NCBI RefSeq assembly: GCF_023700005.1
Contig: NZ_JAMLJK010000001.1
Location: 1,079,366-1,143,365 of the forward strand
DNA length: 64,000 nt
DNA from: Larsenimonas rhizosphaerae
GTDB lineage: Bacteria > Pseudomonadota > Gammaproteobacteria > Pseudomonadales > Halomonadaceae
Direction of reading: 5' to 3'
The position numbers and the translations under genes are program-made. Each line of letters begins with the position of its first letter. Position 1 is the first letter of the stretch. This document shows, piece by piece, positions 45,079-54,280 of the stretch. The notes beneath the pieces are model-generated. The model ran no database searches and was not told where the DNA came from. It saw nothing but the letters and a program-made list of their open reading frames with translations.

Positions 45079-45552
45079 GGTGGTGCCCCTTGAGACATGA
45101 AATGTTCTGCAAAGTTAAGGGCACAGTAAAACTGCATTACAGCGAATAATTTTTCTCGCCTTGACCAGTTTTTTTTCATTGGGCGCTTTAACGCCAATAA
45201 TTTATACCTTGGTCTTAAAAAAAGTGGTTTTACTTAAACTATGAAAACAAGAGTGTCAATGAGACTAATGAATCCCGGTTCTGATATATCCGTAGTTACA
45301 TTGGAAGCATGGCCGTATTTTAAAAAAATAGAGTCATGGACGACATGTCAGGGCGCGGAATAACACGGTTATTTATATGTTCTGACGTTCCACGTACACA
45401 TTTAAAACGGGTATGTAAAAAAAGCGCCGAACGTGACGGCACATGATCGTGGCGGGACCTGTGTATCAGGGAGAGCTTGATTTACAGCTAACCGATGAAC
45501 CACCCCCGATCGGCGGATGGGCGCGTAATCTGTCACGGTGGGTCCTCGGCTA
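45079..45552. promoter_or_regulatory. Intergenic region upstream of the second TTT operon
   Basis: About 470 AT-rich bases holding the tctC promoter. I see no gene. An imperfect inverted repeat ATTGGGCG / CGCCAAT lies at 45178-45198. Confidence 0.4.
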
Positions 45553-45581
45553 CTGCCCGACATGTGCCACCTGTCGGGCAG
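45553..45581 (-). terminator. Hairpin after xylX
   Basis: A 10-bp perfect stem (CTGCCCGACA / TGTCGGGCAG) with a 9-base loop, beginning 7 bp after the xylX stop. There is no T-run, so it may be a 3'-protecting hairpin or a factor-dependent end. Confidence 0.55.
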
Positions 45582-45588
45582 GTATCGA

Positions 45589-46749
45589 TCAGCGGTGCCG
45601 GGCCTGGTGTGCATGCCACTGACGTATGCCGAAGGTCCAGGGGGGGAGCCGGTCCGAGCGGTCCACGCGATTGACCAGTGCGCCCAGGGCTGGGGTGGCG
45701 ATGGTGACGAGGTCACCCACGTGATGCGTAAAGCCTTGTCCCTCGCCATCACGATCCAGAATGGGAGAGAACATGGTGCCGAGAAACAGCATGAAACCAT
45801 CCGGGTACTGGTGATGTGGGCCCACGGTCTGGCGGACAAGATCCAGTGGATCACGGCTGATCTGGCGCATGTCGCTTGAGTCATCAAGCACGAAACTGTC
45901 ATCGGCGCCTTCGATACGCAGTGAAACCCGTGCCTGGCGTACCGTATCGAGGGTGAAGTGTTCATCGAAGAGACGAATGAAGGGGCCGATGGCACTGGAG
46001 GCGTTGTTGTCCTTGGCCTTGCCCAGCAGCAGGGCGCTGCGTCCCTCGATGTCACGCAGGTTGACGTCATTACCCAGCGTCGCGCCTCGTGGCTGACCGG
46101 TAGCATCGACGGCCAGTACGATCTCGGGTTCGGGGTTGTTCCATCGTGATGACGGGTGCAGGCCTACGCTACTGCCAAAGCCCACTGACGAGAAGGGTTG
46201 TGCCTTGGTGAAAACCTCGGCATCCGGCCCGATGCCGACTTCCATGTACTGAGACCAGACGCCCCGTTGCTGCAGTTCTGCCTTGAGCGCCAGCGCCTCA
46301 TCGGAGCCTGGAACCATCTGCGACAGGTCGCTGCCGATTACGGTCTGCAGCTCCTGGCGCAACGCGGTGGCATGAGCAGCGTCACCGGCTGCCTGCTCCT
46401 CGATGACTCTTTCCATCAGGCTGACGGCAAAGGTTACGCCGCAGGCCTTGATGGCCTGTACATCGCAGGGAGCCAGCAGATAGGGCGCGTGCGGGGAGGA
46501 TGACAGCGAGTTTTCCAGCAGTGATTCGATCGAGCCCAGTGACTCGCCCTCGGCCCGGGCAACCACGGCGGTGGCATCATCCCGGTCCAGCAAATCGGCC
46601 ATACAGGCGCAGGTGGACGTGATGTCGATGACCTCGCCGTTTCGAATCACCACGATGGCAGGCCCCGACTGGTCAGGCGTTTCGCGCCATACCCGCCCGG
46701 CCAGCAGTGCGCTTTCCAGGTCTTCGGGAAGAAAGGTTGTAGTATGCAA
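45589..46749 (-). CDS. xylX: 2-keto-3-deoxy-D-xylonate dehydratase (FAH family)
   Basis: 386 residues if translated from the TTG at 46749, which has CGAGG eight bases upstream and gives the family length; an in-frame ATG at 46884 would add 45 basic residues read from a hairpin region. The sequence is very close to Caulobacter XylX as I know it: LKACGVTFAVSLMERVIEE-like segment, LWSQYMEVGIGPDAEVFTK-like segment, RWNNPEPEIVL, GNDVNLRDIEGRSALLLGKA and KDNNASSAIGPF. XylX dehydrates 2-keto-3-deoxy-xylonate to 2-oxoglutarate semialdehyde in the Weimberg pathway. An L-arabonate equivalent is possible. Confidence 0.88.
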   Translation of the reverse strand: MHTTTFLPEDLESALLAGRVWRETPDQSGPAIVVIRNGEVIDITSTCACMADLLDRDDATAVVARAEGESLGSIESLLENSLSSSPHAPYLLAPCDVQAIKACGVTFAVSLMERVIEEQAAGDAAHATALRQELQTVIGSDLSQMVPGSDEALALKAELQQRGVWSQYMEVGIGPDAEVFTKAQPFSSVGFGSSVGLHPSSRWNNPEPEIVLAVDATGQPRGATLGNDVNLRDIEGRSALLLGKAKDNNASSAIGPFIRLFDEHFTLDTVRQARVSLRIEGADDSFVLDDSSDMRQISRDPLDLVRQTVGPHHQYPDGFMLFLGTMFSPILDRDGEGQGFTHHVGDLVTIATPALGALVNRVDRSDRLPPWTFGIRQWHAHQARHR

Positions 46750-46798
46750 AAGGATTACCTCGACGGTTTGTCGCGCGAGATGCGTTGGTGTGTATCTG

Positions 46799-46839
46799 CG
46801 AGGCTGCCTGCGGTACCCCAGCGTACGCAGGCAGCCTCG
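46799..46839 (-). other. Strong hairpin in the xylX leader
   Basis: A 14-bp perfect stem (CGAGGCTGCCTGCG / CGCAGGCAGCCTCG) with a 13-base loop, about 50 bp upstream of the TTG start. It has no T-run. It may be the end of the ROK transcript, an attenuator or a mRNA-stability element. Confidence 0.6.
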
Positions 46840-46940
46840 AACAGACCGGTTTTTCATAGTGAAAGACCGGGGAAGTAAGTTCAATCTGTTTACTTATTCG
46901 GCTGCGCCAACTTTAGTCTACGTGGCGCCTCGCAGGGTAT

Positions 46941-46975
46941 CGGGCGTGATCATGCGGCTGCGCTGATCACGCCCG
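46941..46975 (-). terminator. Hairpin directly after the ROK regulator gene
   Basis: A 12-bp perfect stem (CGGGCGTGATCA / TGATCACGCCCG) with an 11-base loop starts 3 bp after the stop codon. No T-run follows. Confidence 0.6.
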
Positions 46976-46978
46976 AGT

Positions 46979-48199
46979 TCAGGACGAACCGTGGGTGGCC
47001 TGTGGCAGGGCCTGATCATGGATGGCTCTGGCCAGCACCTGGGCAGCTGCGCCCCGGGCAGCCACGAAGGTACTGTCTTCAATGACGCGTAATGAAACGC
47101 GCTGTGCGGTTCCCAGCAGGCGGTGCTGATGGGCTTCAAAATAGGTGAGGGCGGGGTCAAGAAAGAGGGGCCCCAGCCGCGTCAATGAACCGCCCAGAAC
47201 AATTTCAGCAGGGTTCTGGGTGTGATGCAGGTTCAGAAGCAGCATGCCCAGTGCCTCTCCGGCGCGGCGAAGGGTGTGCACTACCATCGGTTCCTGCAGG
47301 CGAGGTGTCAGCCTGTTGATCAGGTCATCCTTCTCGTCAATGCCCAGGGTGGCACGGATCGACCAGCCGCTGACAAGGGTTTCTGCACACCCCCGGTTAC
47401 CGCAATGACAATAAAGTCCGCCCGGCTGCAGAACGGTATGGCCGATTTCTCCGGCCAGCCCCTGAACGCCTCGCGTGAGCAGTGGCAGGTGCCTGCCCTC
47501 CGCCAGACCACTGCCGATCCCGGTGCCGGCGCTTACGTAAAGCAGGGACTCCGGGATCGCGCCGGTTCGGAAATAAAGCTCGCCAAAGGCCGCGGCCTTG
47601 GCTTCATTGTCCATCAGCCAGACGCCTGTGGCCTCAGGCAGGTGCGGGCGCAGTAACTCCATGAAGCGCACATCATGCCAGCCGAGGTTGGGCGCTCGCC
47701 GCAGCACGGCTTCATCGGTGGCAATGGTGCCTGGCAGGGCCACGCCGATTCCCAGACTGTCCCTGTGCTGCAGGGACGTGCGGTGCGTGAACTGCCGCAA
47801 TAGCTCACCCAGCGACGCGGCTGTGGTGTCGGGTGTCGTACAGGGGAAGGGTTCATGCTGTGTTTCAAGCACCTGGCCGGAGGGGGCACAGGCCACGAGC
47901 CGCAACCCGTGTACGCCCACTTCGGCACCCAGCAGGTAGTAGTGGTCATCGTTCAGGTGCAGGGCGCGCCCCGGCCGGCCACCACTGCTTTTCTGCAGCT
48001 CTCCTTCCTTCAGCCATCCCTGGTTCAGCAACGACTGAACGGCTGTGCCTACCGTGGCCTTGGTCAATTGTGCCTGGGTAGCAATATCGGCGCGCGTTAC
48101 TCCCGGTGCGCGCCGTACTGTCTCGAGGATGGCGCTTAAGTTCAGCCGCTTGAGAAAGTTGAGATCGCCCGCCTTTTGATTCTGGTAACTGCCTGGCAT
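46979..48199 (-). CDS. ROK-family transcriptional regulator (XylR/NagC type)
   Basis: 406 residues: an N-terminal winged helix (GVTRADIATQAQLTKATVGTAVQSLL) followed by a ROK sugar-binding domain with the zinc motif CHCGNRGCAET and the GTGIGSGLAEG loop. ROK repressors release DNA on binding a sugar or sugar acid. Placed between xylX and the divergent xylB, it is the probable regulator of the xylose genes. The weak Shine-Dalgarno (GAGGG at -17) suggests low expression. Confidence 0.9.
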   Translation of the reverse strand: MPGSYQNQKAGDLNFLKRLNLSAILETVRRAPGVTRADIATQAQLTKATVGTAVQSLLNQGWLKEGELQKSSGGRPGRALHLNDDHYYLLGAEVGVHGLRLVACAPSGQVLETQHEPFPCTTPDTTAASLGELLRQFTHRTSLQHRDSLGIGVALPGTIATDEAVLRRAPNLGWHDVRFMELLRPHLPEATGVWLMDNEAKAAAFGELYFRTGAIPESLLYVSAGTGIGSGLAEGRHLPLLTRGVQGLAGEIGHTVLQPGGLYCHCGNRGCAETLVSGWSIRATLGIDEKDDLINRLTPRLQEPMVVHTLRRAGEALGMLLLNLHHTQNPAEIVLGGSLTRLGPLFLDPALTYFEAHQHRLLGTAQRVSLRVIEDSTFVAARGAAAQVLARAIHDQALPQATHGSS

Positions 48200-48509
48200 G
48201 AATAAAGTGAACCCTCTACGGCCTGTTCCGGTGGCTGAACGTGAATCTTATACAGTTTCATGACGAAATTCCCTGCCTGGTGCCTGCACTGAAGAGGCAG
48301 TATTCGGCAGGTGTGTCGTGATGTATCACCTGTCTGATTACGTTAACCCTATGTCGTATGGTTGTCCTGACATCATGAATTGATAATCGCCACTTAGTAA
48401 CAAGACTATACCAAGTGGCCCGTACCCGATGGTGGCGTTGAGCATCTCCCCATGGTGGAAGGGTTCCTGCATACCAGTGCTTTCTCTTTCATGGATGGTG
48501 GAGTGACTT
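48200..48509. promoter_or_regulatory. Divergent ROK-xylB control region with a candidate operator
   Basis: This 310-bp spacer holds both promoters. The inverted repeat GCCACTT (48389-48395) and AAGTGGC (48413-48419), separated by 17 bases containing AGTAACAAGACTAT, is the best operator candidate for the ROK repressor. It lies about 90 bp upstream of xylB. Confidence 0.5.
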
Positions 48510-49247
48510 ATGGGTACAGCAATCTATCCCGGTCTTGCAGATAAACGTGTCGTGATTACCGGCGGCGGTTCCGGCATTGGTGCCGGCCTGGTCGAAGCCT
48601 TCGTCGAGCAGCAGGCCGAGGTTCACTTTCTGGACATCTGTGAAGATGAGTCCCGAGCGCTGGTCGAACGGCTGGCGGGCCATGCGACCTTCCATTTGTG
48701 TGACCTTACTGACCTTCACGCCCTGGTGGAAACGTTCAGGCACATCGGTGCGGTTGATGTGCTGATCAATAATGCTGCAAACGATGACCGTCATACCCTG
48801 GGGGACATTACGCCGGATTACTGGGATGAGCGGGTCGCGGTGAATCTGCGTCATGTGATGTTTTCCATGCAGGCAGTGGCTCCAGGCATGAAAACACGCG
48901 GCGGCGGAGCCATCGTCAACCTGGGCTCGATCAGCTGGCATCTTGGCCAGGAGCATCTGGCCATCTATGAAACGGCCAAGGCAGGCATTGAGGGCATGAC
49001 GCGTGCCATGGCCCGTGAGTTGGGCGAGGACGGCATTCGCGTGAACTGTGTCATTCCGGGCAACGTGAAAACGCCTCGCCAGTCCAGATGGTACAGCCCT
49101 GAAGATGAGCAGAAGATCATCGATGAGCAGAAGCTCAAGGTCCGCATTCATCCCCACCATGTCGCCAGCATGGTGACCTTTCTGGCCTCTGACGCTGCGG
49201 CTGCCTGTACTGCCCACAATTACTGGGTCGACGCCGGCTGGCTTTGA
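48510..49247 (+). CDS. xylB: D-xylose 1-dehydrogenase (NAD+), short-chain dehydrogenase
   Basis: 245 residues. SDR motifs: TGGGSGIG at 17-24, NNAAND at 87-92, catalytic S140/S142 (NLGSISWH), Y153 and K157 (YETAKAG). The whole sequence follows Caulobacter XylB closely as I know it (IYPGLADKRVVITGGG, YWDERVAVNLRHV, VNCVIPGNVKTPRQ, the end NYWVDAGW). It oxidises D-xylose to xylonolactone, the entry to the Weimberg pathway. L-arabinose is sometimes also a substrate. First gene of xylB-symporter-xylD. Confidence 0.92.
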   Translation: MGTAIYPGLADKRVVITGGGSGIGAGLVEAFVEQQAEVHFLDICEDESRALVERLAGHATFHLCDLTDLHALVETFRHIGAVDVLINNAANDDRHTLGDITPDYWDERVAVNLRHVMFSMQAVAPGMKTRGGGAIVNLGSISWHLGQEHLAIYETAKAGIEGMTRAMARELGEDGIRVNCVIPGNVKTPRQSRWYSPEDEQKIIDEQKLKVRIHPHHVASMVTFLASDAAAACTAHNYWVDAGWL

Positions 49248-49305
49248 ATCATCTCACCGCATCACGCGTTCCATACGATAACGACACGTTTTCCGGAGCA
49301 ATACC

Positions 49306-50712
49306 ATGACAAGTGACATGACACGCAAGCGTGGCCTGTACGTATTCGGTATTTCCTGTATTGCCGCCATTGGCGGGTTCCTGTTCGGGTTTGACAGTGG
49401 GGTTATCAACGGTACGGTCGATGGGCTTCAAAGTGCCTTCGGCTCCGACAGCGTCGGTACGGGCTTCAATGTTGCCTCGATGCTGCTGGGGTGCGCCGTA
49501 GGGGCCTTTTTTGCCGGTCGGATGGCGGATCGTCTTGGTCGCAGGACACTATTGATCATTGCGGCGGTCTTCTTTCTTGTCAGCGCCTGGGGGTCCGGCA
49601 TTGCCGGTGGGTCACTGGCGTTTGTGATGTATCGCGTACTGGGCGGAATGGCTGTTGGCGCTGCCAGCGTGATTGCTCCTGCCTATATCAGTGAGGTGGC
49701 TCCCGCGGCTTACCGCGGGCGGCTGGCAACGATTCAACAGGTTGCGATCGTGCTGGGACTGTTCGTGGCCTTTCTGAGTAACTACACCCTGGCCAACATG
49801 GCCGGTTCATCGGTGGCTGCGCTGTGGTTCGGGTTTGCCACATGGCGCTGGATGTTCTGGATTGAAGTCTTTCCGGCGGCGGTGTTTCTGATCGCGCTGA
49901 TGTTCATTCCGGAGAGCCCGCGTTACCTGATGAGTGCCGGCAAGATCGACAGGGCGCGCGGAGTGCTGGGCAAGCTGCTGTCGGATGAAGAGGTCAATAC
50001 CAAGCTTTCCGAGATCGAGGGATCGCTGGCCAGCGATCATCAGCCGGGCCTGCGTGATGTCATCAATAAAGCGACGGGCAAGGTGCATGGCATCGTGTGG
50101 GTGGGGATCGGTCTGGCTGTCTTCCAGCAGCTGGTGGGCATCAACGTGGTGTTTTACTACGGCGCGGTCCTGTGGCAGTCCGTTGGGTTTTCCGAAAACG
50201 ATGCGCTGCTGATCAATGTGATTTCAGGCGGGGTAAGCCTGGGCGCGCTGGTCATTGCCATTACCTCCATTGATCGTATTGGCCGCAAACCACTGCTGTG
50301 GATCGGCTCATCGGGCATGGCACTGACGCTGATGGCCATGGCCTACGCCTTTTCGACCGCGAGCATGGTCGATGGCTCCCTGCATCTGTCCGATGGGATG
50401 GGCATTGTTGCACTGCTGGCCGCCAACGCGTACGTGCTCTTTTTCAATGTGTCCTGGGGGCCGGTCATGTGGGTCATGCTGGGGGAGATGTTTCCAAATC
50501 AGATGCGTGGGTCGGGGCTTGCCATCTCCGGTCTGTTCCAGTGGCTTGCCAACTTTGCGATCACCATCAGTTTTCCGATCATGCTGGCAGCCATCGGGCT
50601 GGCGGGTGCCTATAGCATTTATGCCTTCTTCGCCGTGGTCTCGATCTTCTTTGTCGTAAGGTTTGTCAGGGAAACCCGTGGCAAGGAGCTCGAAGCCATG
50701 TCCTACGAATAG
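49306..50712 (+). CDS. Sugar/H+ symporter (XylE/GalP/AraE-like MFS)
   Basis: 468 residues with 12 helices. Sugar-porter motifs: FGFDSGVINGT, GRMADRLGRRT, PESPRYLM, QQLVGINVVFYYGAVLW and DRIGRKPLLWIG. It imports a monosaccharide with a proton. Its position between xylB and xylD points to xylose. GGAG precedes the ATG. Confidence 0.93.
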   Translation: MTSDMTRKRGLYVFGISCIAAIGGFLFGFDSGVINGTVDGLQSAFGSDSVGTGFNVASMLLGCAVGAFFAGRMADRLGRRTLLIIAAVFFLVSAWGSGIAGGSLAFVMYRVLGGMAVGAASVIAPAYISEVAPAAYRGRLATIQQVAIVLGLFVAFLSNYTLANMAGSSVAALWFGFATWRWMFWIEVFPAAVFLIALMFIPESPRYLMSAGKIDRARGVLGKLLSDEEVNTKLSEIEGSLASDHQPGLRDVINKATGKVHGIVWVGIGLAVFQQLVGINVVFYYGAVLWQSVGFSENDALLINVISGGVSLGALVIAITSIDRIGRKPLLWIGSSGMALTLMAMAYAFSTASMVDGSLHLSDGMGIVALLAANAYVLFFNVSWGPVMWVMLGEMFPNQMRGSGLAISGLFQWLANFAITISFPIMLAAIGLAGAYSIYAFFAVVSIFFVVRFVRETRGKELEAMSYE

Positions 50713-50858
50713 GGCTTGTACCGGCGCATCTGTCTTGAGGGACAGGTGCGACGTTTCCTGATTTCAGGCCAGTCCGGCAGACAGGGAAGTCTTGCCGGAA
50801 TCACCCGGGGCCTGTTGATACATCACACCATTCCCGATTTTTCCGCCAGGGGTTACAT
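50713..50858 (+). other. Spacer with hairpin between symporter and xylD
   Basis: A stem CCGGCA-GAC / GTCT-TGCCGG at about 50774-50798 (one bulge) lies between the two genes. It could tune xylD expression relative to upstream genes. Confidence 0.4.
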
Positions 50859-52664
50859 ATGCGCAATTCAGAACACAGGATCACTCCGGACCAGCTGCGT
50901 TCACGGTGGTGGTTCGATAACCCCGAGCATCCGGGCACTACAGCGCTGTGTATCGAGCGGTACATGAACTATGGCATCACCCTGGAAGAACTGACCAGTG
51001 GCCGGCCCATCATCGGCATCTGCCAGTCGGGCTCGGATCTGACGCCATGCAATCGCCATCACATCGAGCTGGTGAAGCGGGTGAAGGAGGGGATCCGTGC
51101 TGCCGGTGGCGTGCCCTTCGAGTTTCCATTGCATCCGATTCATGAAAATGCCCGCCGTCCGACGGCAGCGCTCGATCGCAACCTGGCGTACCTGGGGCTG
51201 GTCGAAGTGCTTCATGGTTACCCGCTGGATGGGGTCGTGCTGACCACCGGATGTGACAAGACCACCCCTGCCAGCCTGATGGCCGCCGCGACGGTCAATA
51301 TCCCGGCGATCGTGCTTTCCGGCGGGCCGATGCTCAATGGCTGGCATGGCAACGAACGGGTGGGGTCCGGTACGGTGGTGTGGGAAATGCGCAAGCGCCT
51401 CGCGGCCGGCGATATTGATTACGCCGAATTTCTGTCGCGGATTACCGATTCCGCCCCTTCGGTAGGCCACTGCAATACCATGGGTACTGCCTCCACCATG
51501 AACTCCATGGCCGAGGCGCTGGGCATGAGCCTGCCTGGTTCGGCCATGATCCCCGCACCTTACAAGGAGCGGGCGATGGTGGCTTATGACACCGGTACAC
51601 GGATCGTTGACATGGTGTGGGAGGATCTGCGGCCCAGCGATATTCTCACCCGTAACGCCTTTGAAAATGCCATTTGCGTGTGTTCGGCGATCGGGGGGTC
51701 GAGCAATGCACCGATTCACATCAATGCCATTGCCCGGCATACGGGGGTCGCGCTGACCAATGATGACTGGCAGTCAGTCGGCCACGATATCCCCCTGCTG
51801 GCCAATATCATGCCTGCCGGGGCCTACCTCGGTGAAGAGTTTTACCGGGCCGGCGGGGTGCCTGCCATCCTGCATGAGTTGCTGGCTGCCGGTCGACTTC
51901 ACGGTGAGTCTCTGACCGTCAATGGGAGGACGCTGGCAGCCAATATCCTTGGGCGTGAGACGCGGGATCCGGAAGTGATCCGTCGGTACGATAATCCCCT
52001 GGTGGACCGTGCCGGCTTCCTGAACCTCAAGGGCAATCTGTTTGATTCCGCCCTGATGAAAACCAGCGTGATTTCCGCGGGCTTTCGTCAGCGGTTTCTG
52101 AGCGACCCCGATGATCCGAATGCCTTTGAAGGCCCGGTGGCGGTCTTCGATGGCTCCGAGGATTATCATGCGCGTATTGATGATCCCCGGCTGGATATTG
52201 ATGATCGGACAATTCTTGTCATGCGCGGTGCCGGCCCGATAGGGCACCCCGGTGGCGCCGAGGTTGTGAACATGCAGCCCCCTGAAGCATTGATCAGGCG
52301 CGGCATCGAAGCGCTGCCCTGTATTGGTGACGGGCGCCAGTCAGGGACGTCCGGCTCGCCATCGATTCTCAATGCCTCTCCGGAAGCCGCCGCAGGCGGC
52401 GGGCTGTCGTTGCTCGAAGATGGTGATCGGCTGCGCGTCGATCTCGATCGGGGAGAGGTCATGCTGCTTGTTGATGATGCGGAACTGGTGGCTCGGCGGG
52501 GGCGCCTTGAACAGCAGGGCGGGTATCGTTATCCGGCCCATCAGACGCCCTGGCAGGAAATTCAGCGCACTCTGGTCGAGCCCCTGGATCAGGGCATGAC
52601 CCTGAAAGGCGCCACCGAGTATCAGGATGTCGCGCGCCAGAGTCCGCCCCGGGATAATCACTGA
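50859..52664 (+). CDS. xylD: D-xylonate dehydratase (IlvD/Edd family)
   Basis: 601 residues. The three Fe-S cysteines of the family are C64 ([11 protein letters not shown]), C132 ([10 protein letters not shown]) and C205 ([12 protein letters not shown]). Full-length resemblance to Caulobacter XylD includes [41 protein letters not shown] and the end with NH. It dehydrates D-xylonate to 2-keto-3-deoxy-xylonate, the substrate of XylX. Related enzymes accept L-arabonate or D-gluconate. Confidence 0.93.
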   Translation: MRNSEHRITPDQLRSRWWFDNPEHPGTTALCIERYMNYGITLEELTSGRPIIGICQSGSDLTPCNRHHIELVKRVKEGIRAAGGVPFEFPLHPIHENARRPTAALDRNLAYLGLVEVLHGYPLDGVVLTTGCDKTTPASLMAAATVNIPAIVLSGGPMLNGWHGNERVGSGTVVWEMRKRLAAGDIDYAEFLSRITDSAPSVGHCNTMGTASTMNSMAEALGMSLPGSAMIPAPYKERAMVAYDTGTRIVDMVWEDLRPSDILTRNAFENAICVCSAIGGSSNAPIHINAIARHTGVALTNDDWQSVGHDIPLLANIMPAGAYLGEEFYRAGGVPAILHELLAAGRLHGESLTVNGRTLAANILGRETRDPEVIRRYDNPLVDRAGFLNLKGNLFDSALMKTSVISAGFRQRFLSDPDDPNAFEGPVAVFDGSEDYHARIDDPRLDIDDRTILVMRGAGPIGHPGGAEVVNMQPPEALIRRGIEALPCIGDGRQSGTSGSPSILNASPEAAAGGGLSLLEDGDRLRVDLDRGEVMLLVDDAELVARRGRLEQQGGYRYPAHQTPWQEIQRTLVEPLDQGMTLKGATEYQDVARQSPPRDNH

Positions 52665-52999
52665 TCACCGATGAGTCGGGCGGGTACTGCTGATGCCGGC
52701 CCGACGGCTCTTCTTCTGGTTCTGACGCCGGCGAGCTCGGCGGCCTCTACTATCTCTCTCAGGCGTCCCTGGCGTTCAAGTGACCGTTTCCACGGGCGCA
52801 CATCGTCGAGCGGGCCGAGCATCATCGGTTCCATGTGGCCGTAGATGGTGGCTGATGGTGCTGTATCCGATTATATCAAGATGTTTTTTTATAGCCCGGG
52901 GCGCTGTCATGGGACGAGTGATGATCGATCAGCCGTTGGTGCCTGGCGAGTGTTTGGAAGACTCGGGACGGTGCATGTCCTCCCCGGAGACGCCTGCTT
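52665..52999. other. Convergent intergenic region with a hairpin
   Basis: 335 bp between xylD and the LacI gene. The hairpin GTCGGGC / GCCCGAC at about 52675-52694, followed by CTCTTCTTCT, is the probable xylD terminator. I see no supported gene in the rest. Confidence 0.5.
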
Positions 53000-54004
53000 T
53001 CATGAATGCCTCACTGATGAAGCCCTTGGTATCAGGCTGGGCATGGCTAGCCGGATACAGTCGGCTCCCTGTGGTCTCTCGCCCAGCAGCAATTCGATAG
53101 CCTGGTGGGCGACATAATCCAGGGGGATGTGAACCGATGTCAGCGCCACAGGCAGACGACTCGCCAGTGGTATGTCGTTGTAACCGACCAGCGAGAGCGA
53201 TGAGCCAATGCTGATGTCGAGGCGATGTGCGGCAGCCATTACCCCGATGGCCAGGTTGTCATTAACTGCAAAAAGTGCCGAGGGGCGCTGCTGCTGAGAG
53301 AGGATCTGGTATCCCGCCGTTTCGCCGGCCTCTATCCCGAAACCTGACTCCATGACCCAGTCTTCATGTACCGAAACGCCGGCTTCCTGCATGGCGCGAC
53401 GATAGCCTTCCTGACGGTCCCTGGCACTGGAGGTAAAGCCTGGTCCTGCAACCAGCCCGATGTCGCGGTGGCCGAGATCGAGCAGGTGACGAGTGGCGAG
53501 ATACCCCCCCTGGATGTCGTTACCCAATGAAGAGGGGCTGATGCCGTCGGTTCGCAACACCAGCGCGTGTGGCACCCCCTGGTCGCGCAAGCGTGAGGGT
53601 AATTGATCATCGAGCCGGCTGGTCGCCAGAATCAAGCCGTCCACGCGCCTGTTCAGGAGTGATTCGGCGGCCAGGCGTTCGCTTTCCGGGTCGTCGCCGC
53701 TGGTCGCCACGATGGCGAAGTAATGGCGCTCCATGGCGGCGCGTGCGATTGCTTCATAAATGAGTGCCATCACCGTGTCACTCAGTCTCGGCACCAGAAC
53801 GCCGATGGTGCCGGTACCTCCACGCCGCAGGCTGGAGGCGAGTATGTCCCGTTTATAACCCAGCTCTTTGGCGGCCTCCCGGACCCGCTGTGCAGCGCGG
53901 CTTCTGGATGGCGGAAGGCGCTCGTCCAGTACTCGAGAGACGGTTGATGTACTCACGCCAGCCGCCCTGGCCACGTCATGCATGGTTATCGGTTTGTCAT
54001 TCAT
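53000..54004 (-). CDS. LacI-family transcriptional regulator
   Basis: 334 residues from the ATG at 54004 (MNDKPITMHDVARAAGVSTS); an ATG at 54037 is in frame but precedes the conserved start. HTH TMHDVARAAGVSTSTVSRVLDE and the hinge region LGYKRDILASSLRRG are followed by a periplasmic-binding-like domain (SRLPVALTSVHIPLDYVAHQA). Divergent from the lyase-transporter-porin operon, which it probably represses. Confidence 0.92.
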   Translation of the reverse strand: MNDKPITMHDVARAAGVSTSTVSRVLDERLPPSRSRAAQRVREAAKELGYKRDILASSLRRGGTGTIGVLVPRLSDTVMALIYEAIARAAMERHYFAIVATSGDDPESERLAAESLLNRRVDGLILATSRLDDQLPSRLRDQGVPHALVLRTDGISPSSLGNDIQGGYLATRHLLDLGHRDIGLVAGPGFTSSARDRQEGYRRAMQEAGVSVHEDWVMESGFGIEAGETAGYQILSQQQRPSALFAVNDNLAIGVMAAAHRLDISIGSSLSLVGYNDIPLASRLPVALTSVHIPLDYVAHQAIELLLGERPQGADCIRLAMPSLIPRASSVRHS

Positions 54005-54220
54005 TGATGTGGTGATCCATGACGGAAGGAATATCAAACATTCCTTGAAGTTGAAGTCTTTCGTGCCTGCGCGCTAACGGCACTCCACACGATTCTAGCG
54101 ATTCACACGCCATCTTATAAGCGCGAGACCGGCAATTCGGTCATGGGGAGGCTATCGGCGCTTCCTGCAGCGTAATTGAATCCTGAGACCATTGTCGTAT
54201 TTGAACGGTCGGGTATTGAT

Positions 54221-54253
54221 GGAACGATGTGCAAACGTTCCCAGTAACGTTAC
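54221..54253. promoter_or_regulatory. Candidate LacI-type operators
   Basis: Two palindromes lie just upstream of the lyase gene: GGAACG (54221-54226) with CGTTCC (54236-54241), and the perfect 10-mer GTAACGTTAC (54244-54253). The second has the central CG typical of LacI-family operators. Both are within 60 bp of the ATG, fitting repression. Confidence 0.55.
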
Positions 54254-54280
54254 CAAAACCCGAAAAGAAGAGGAATCACC

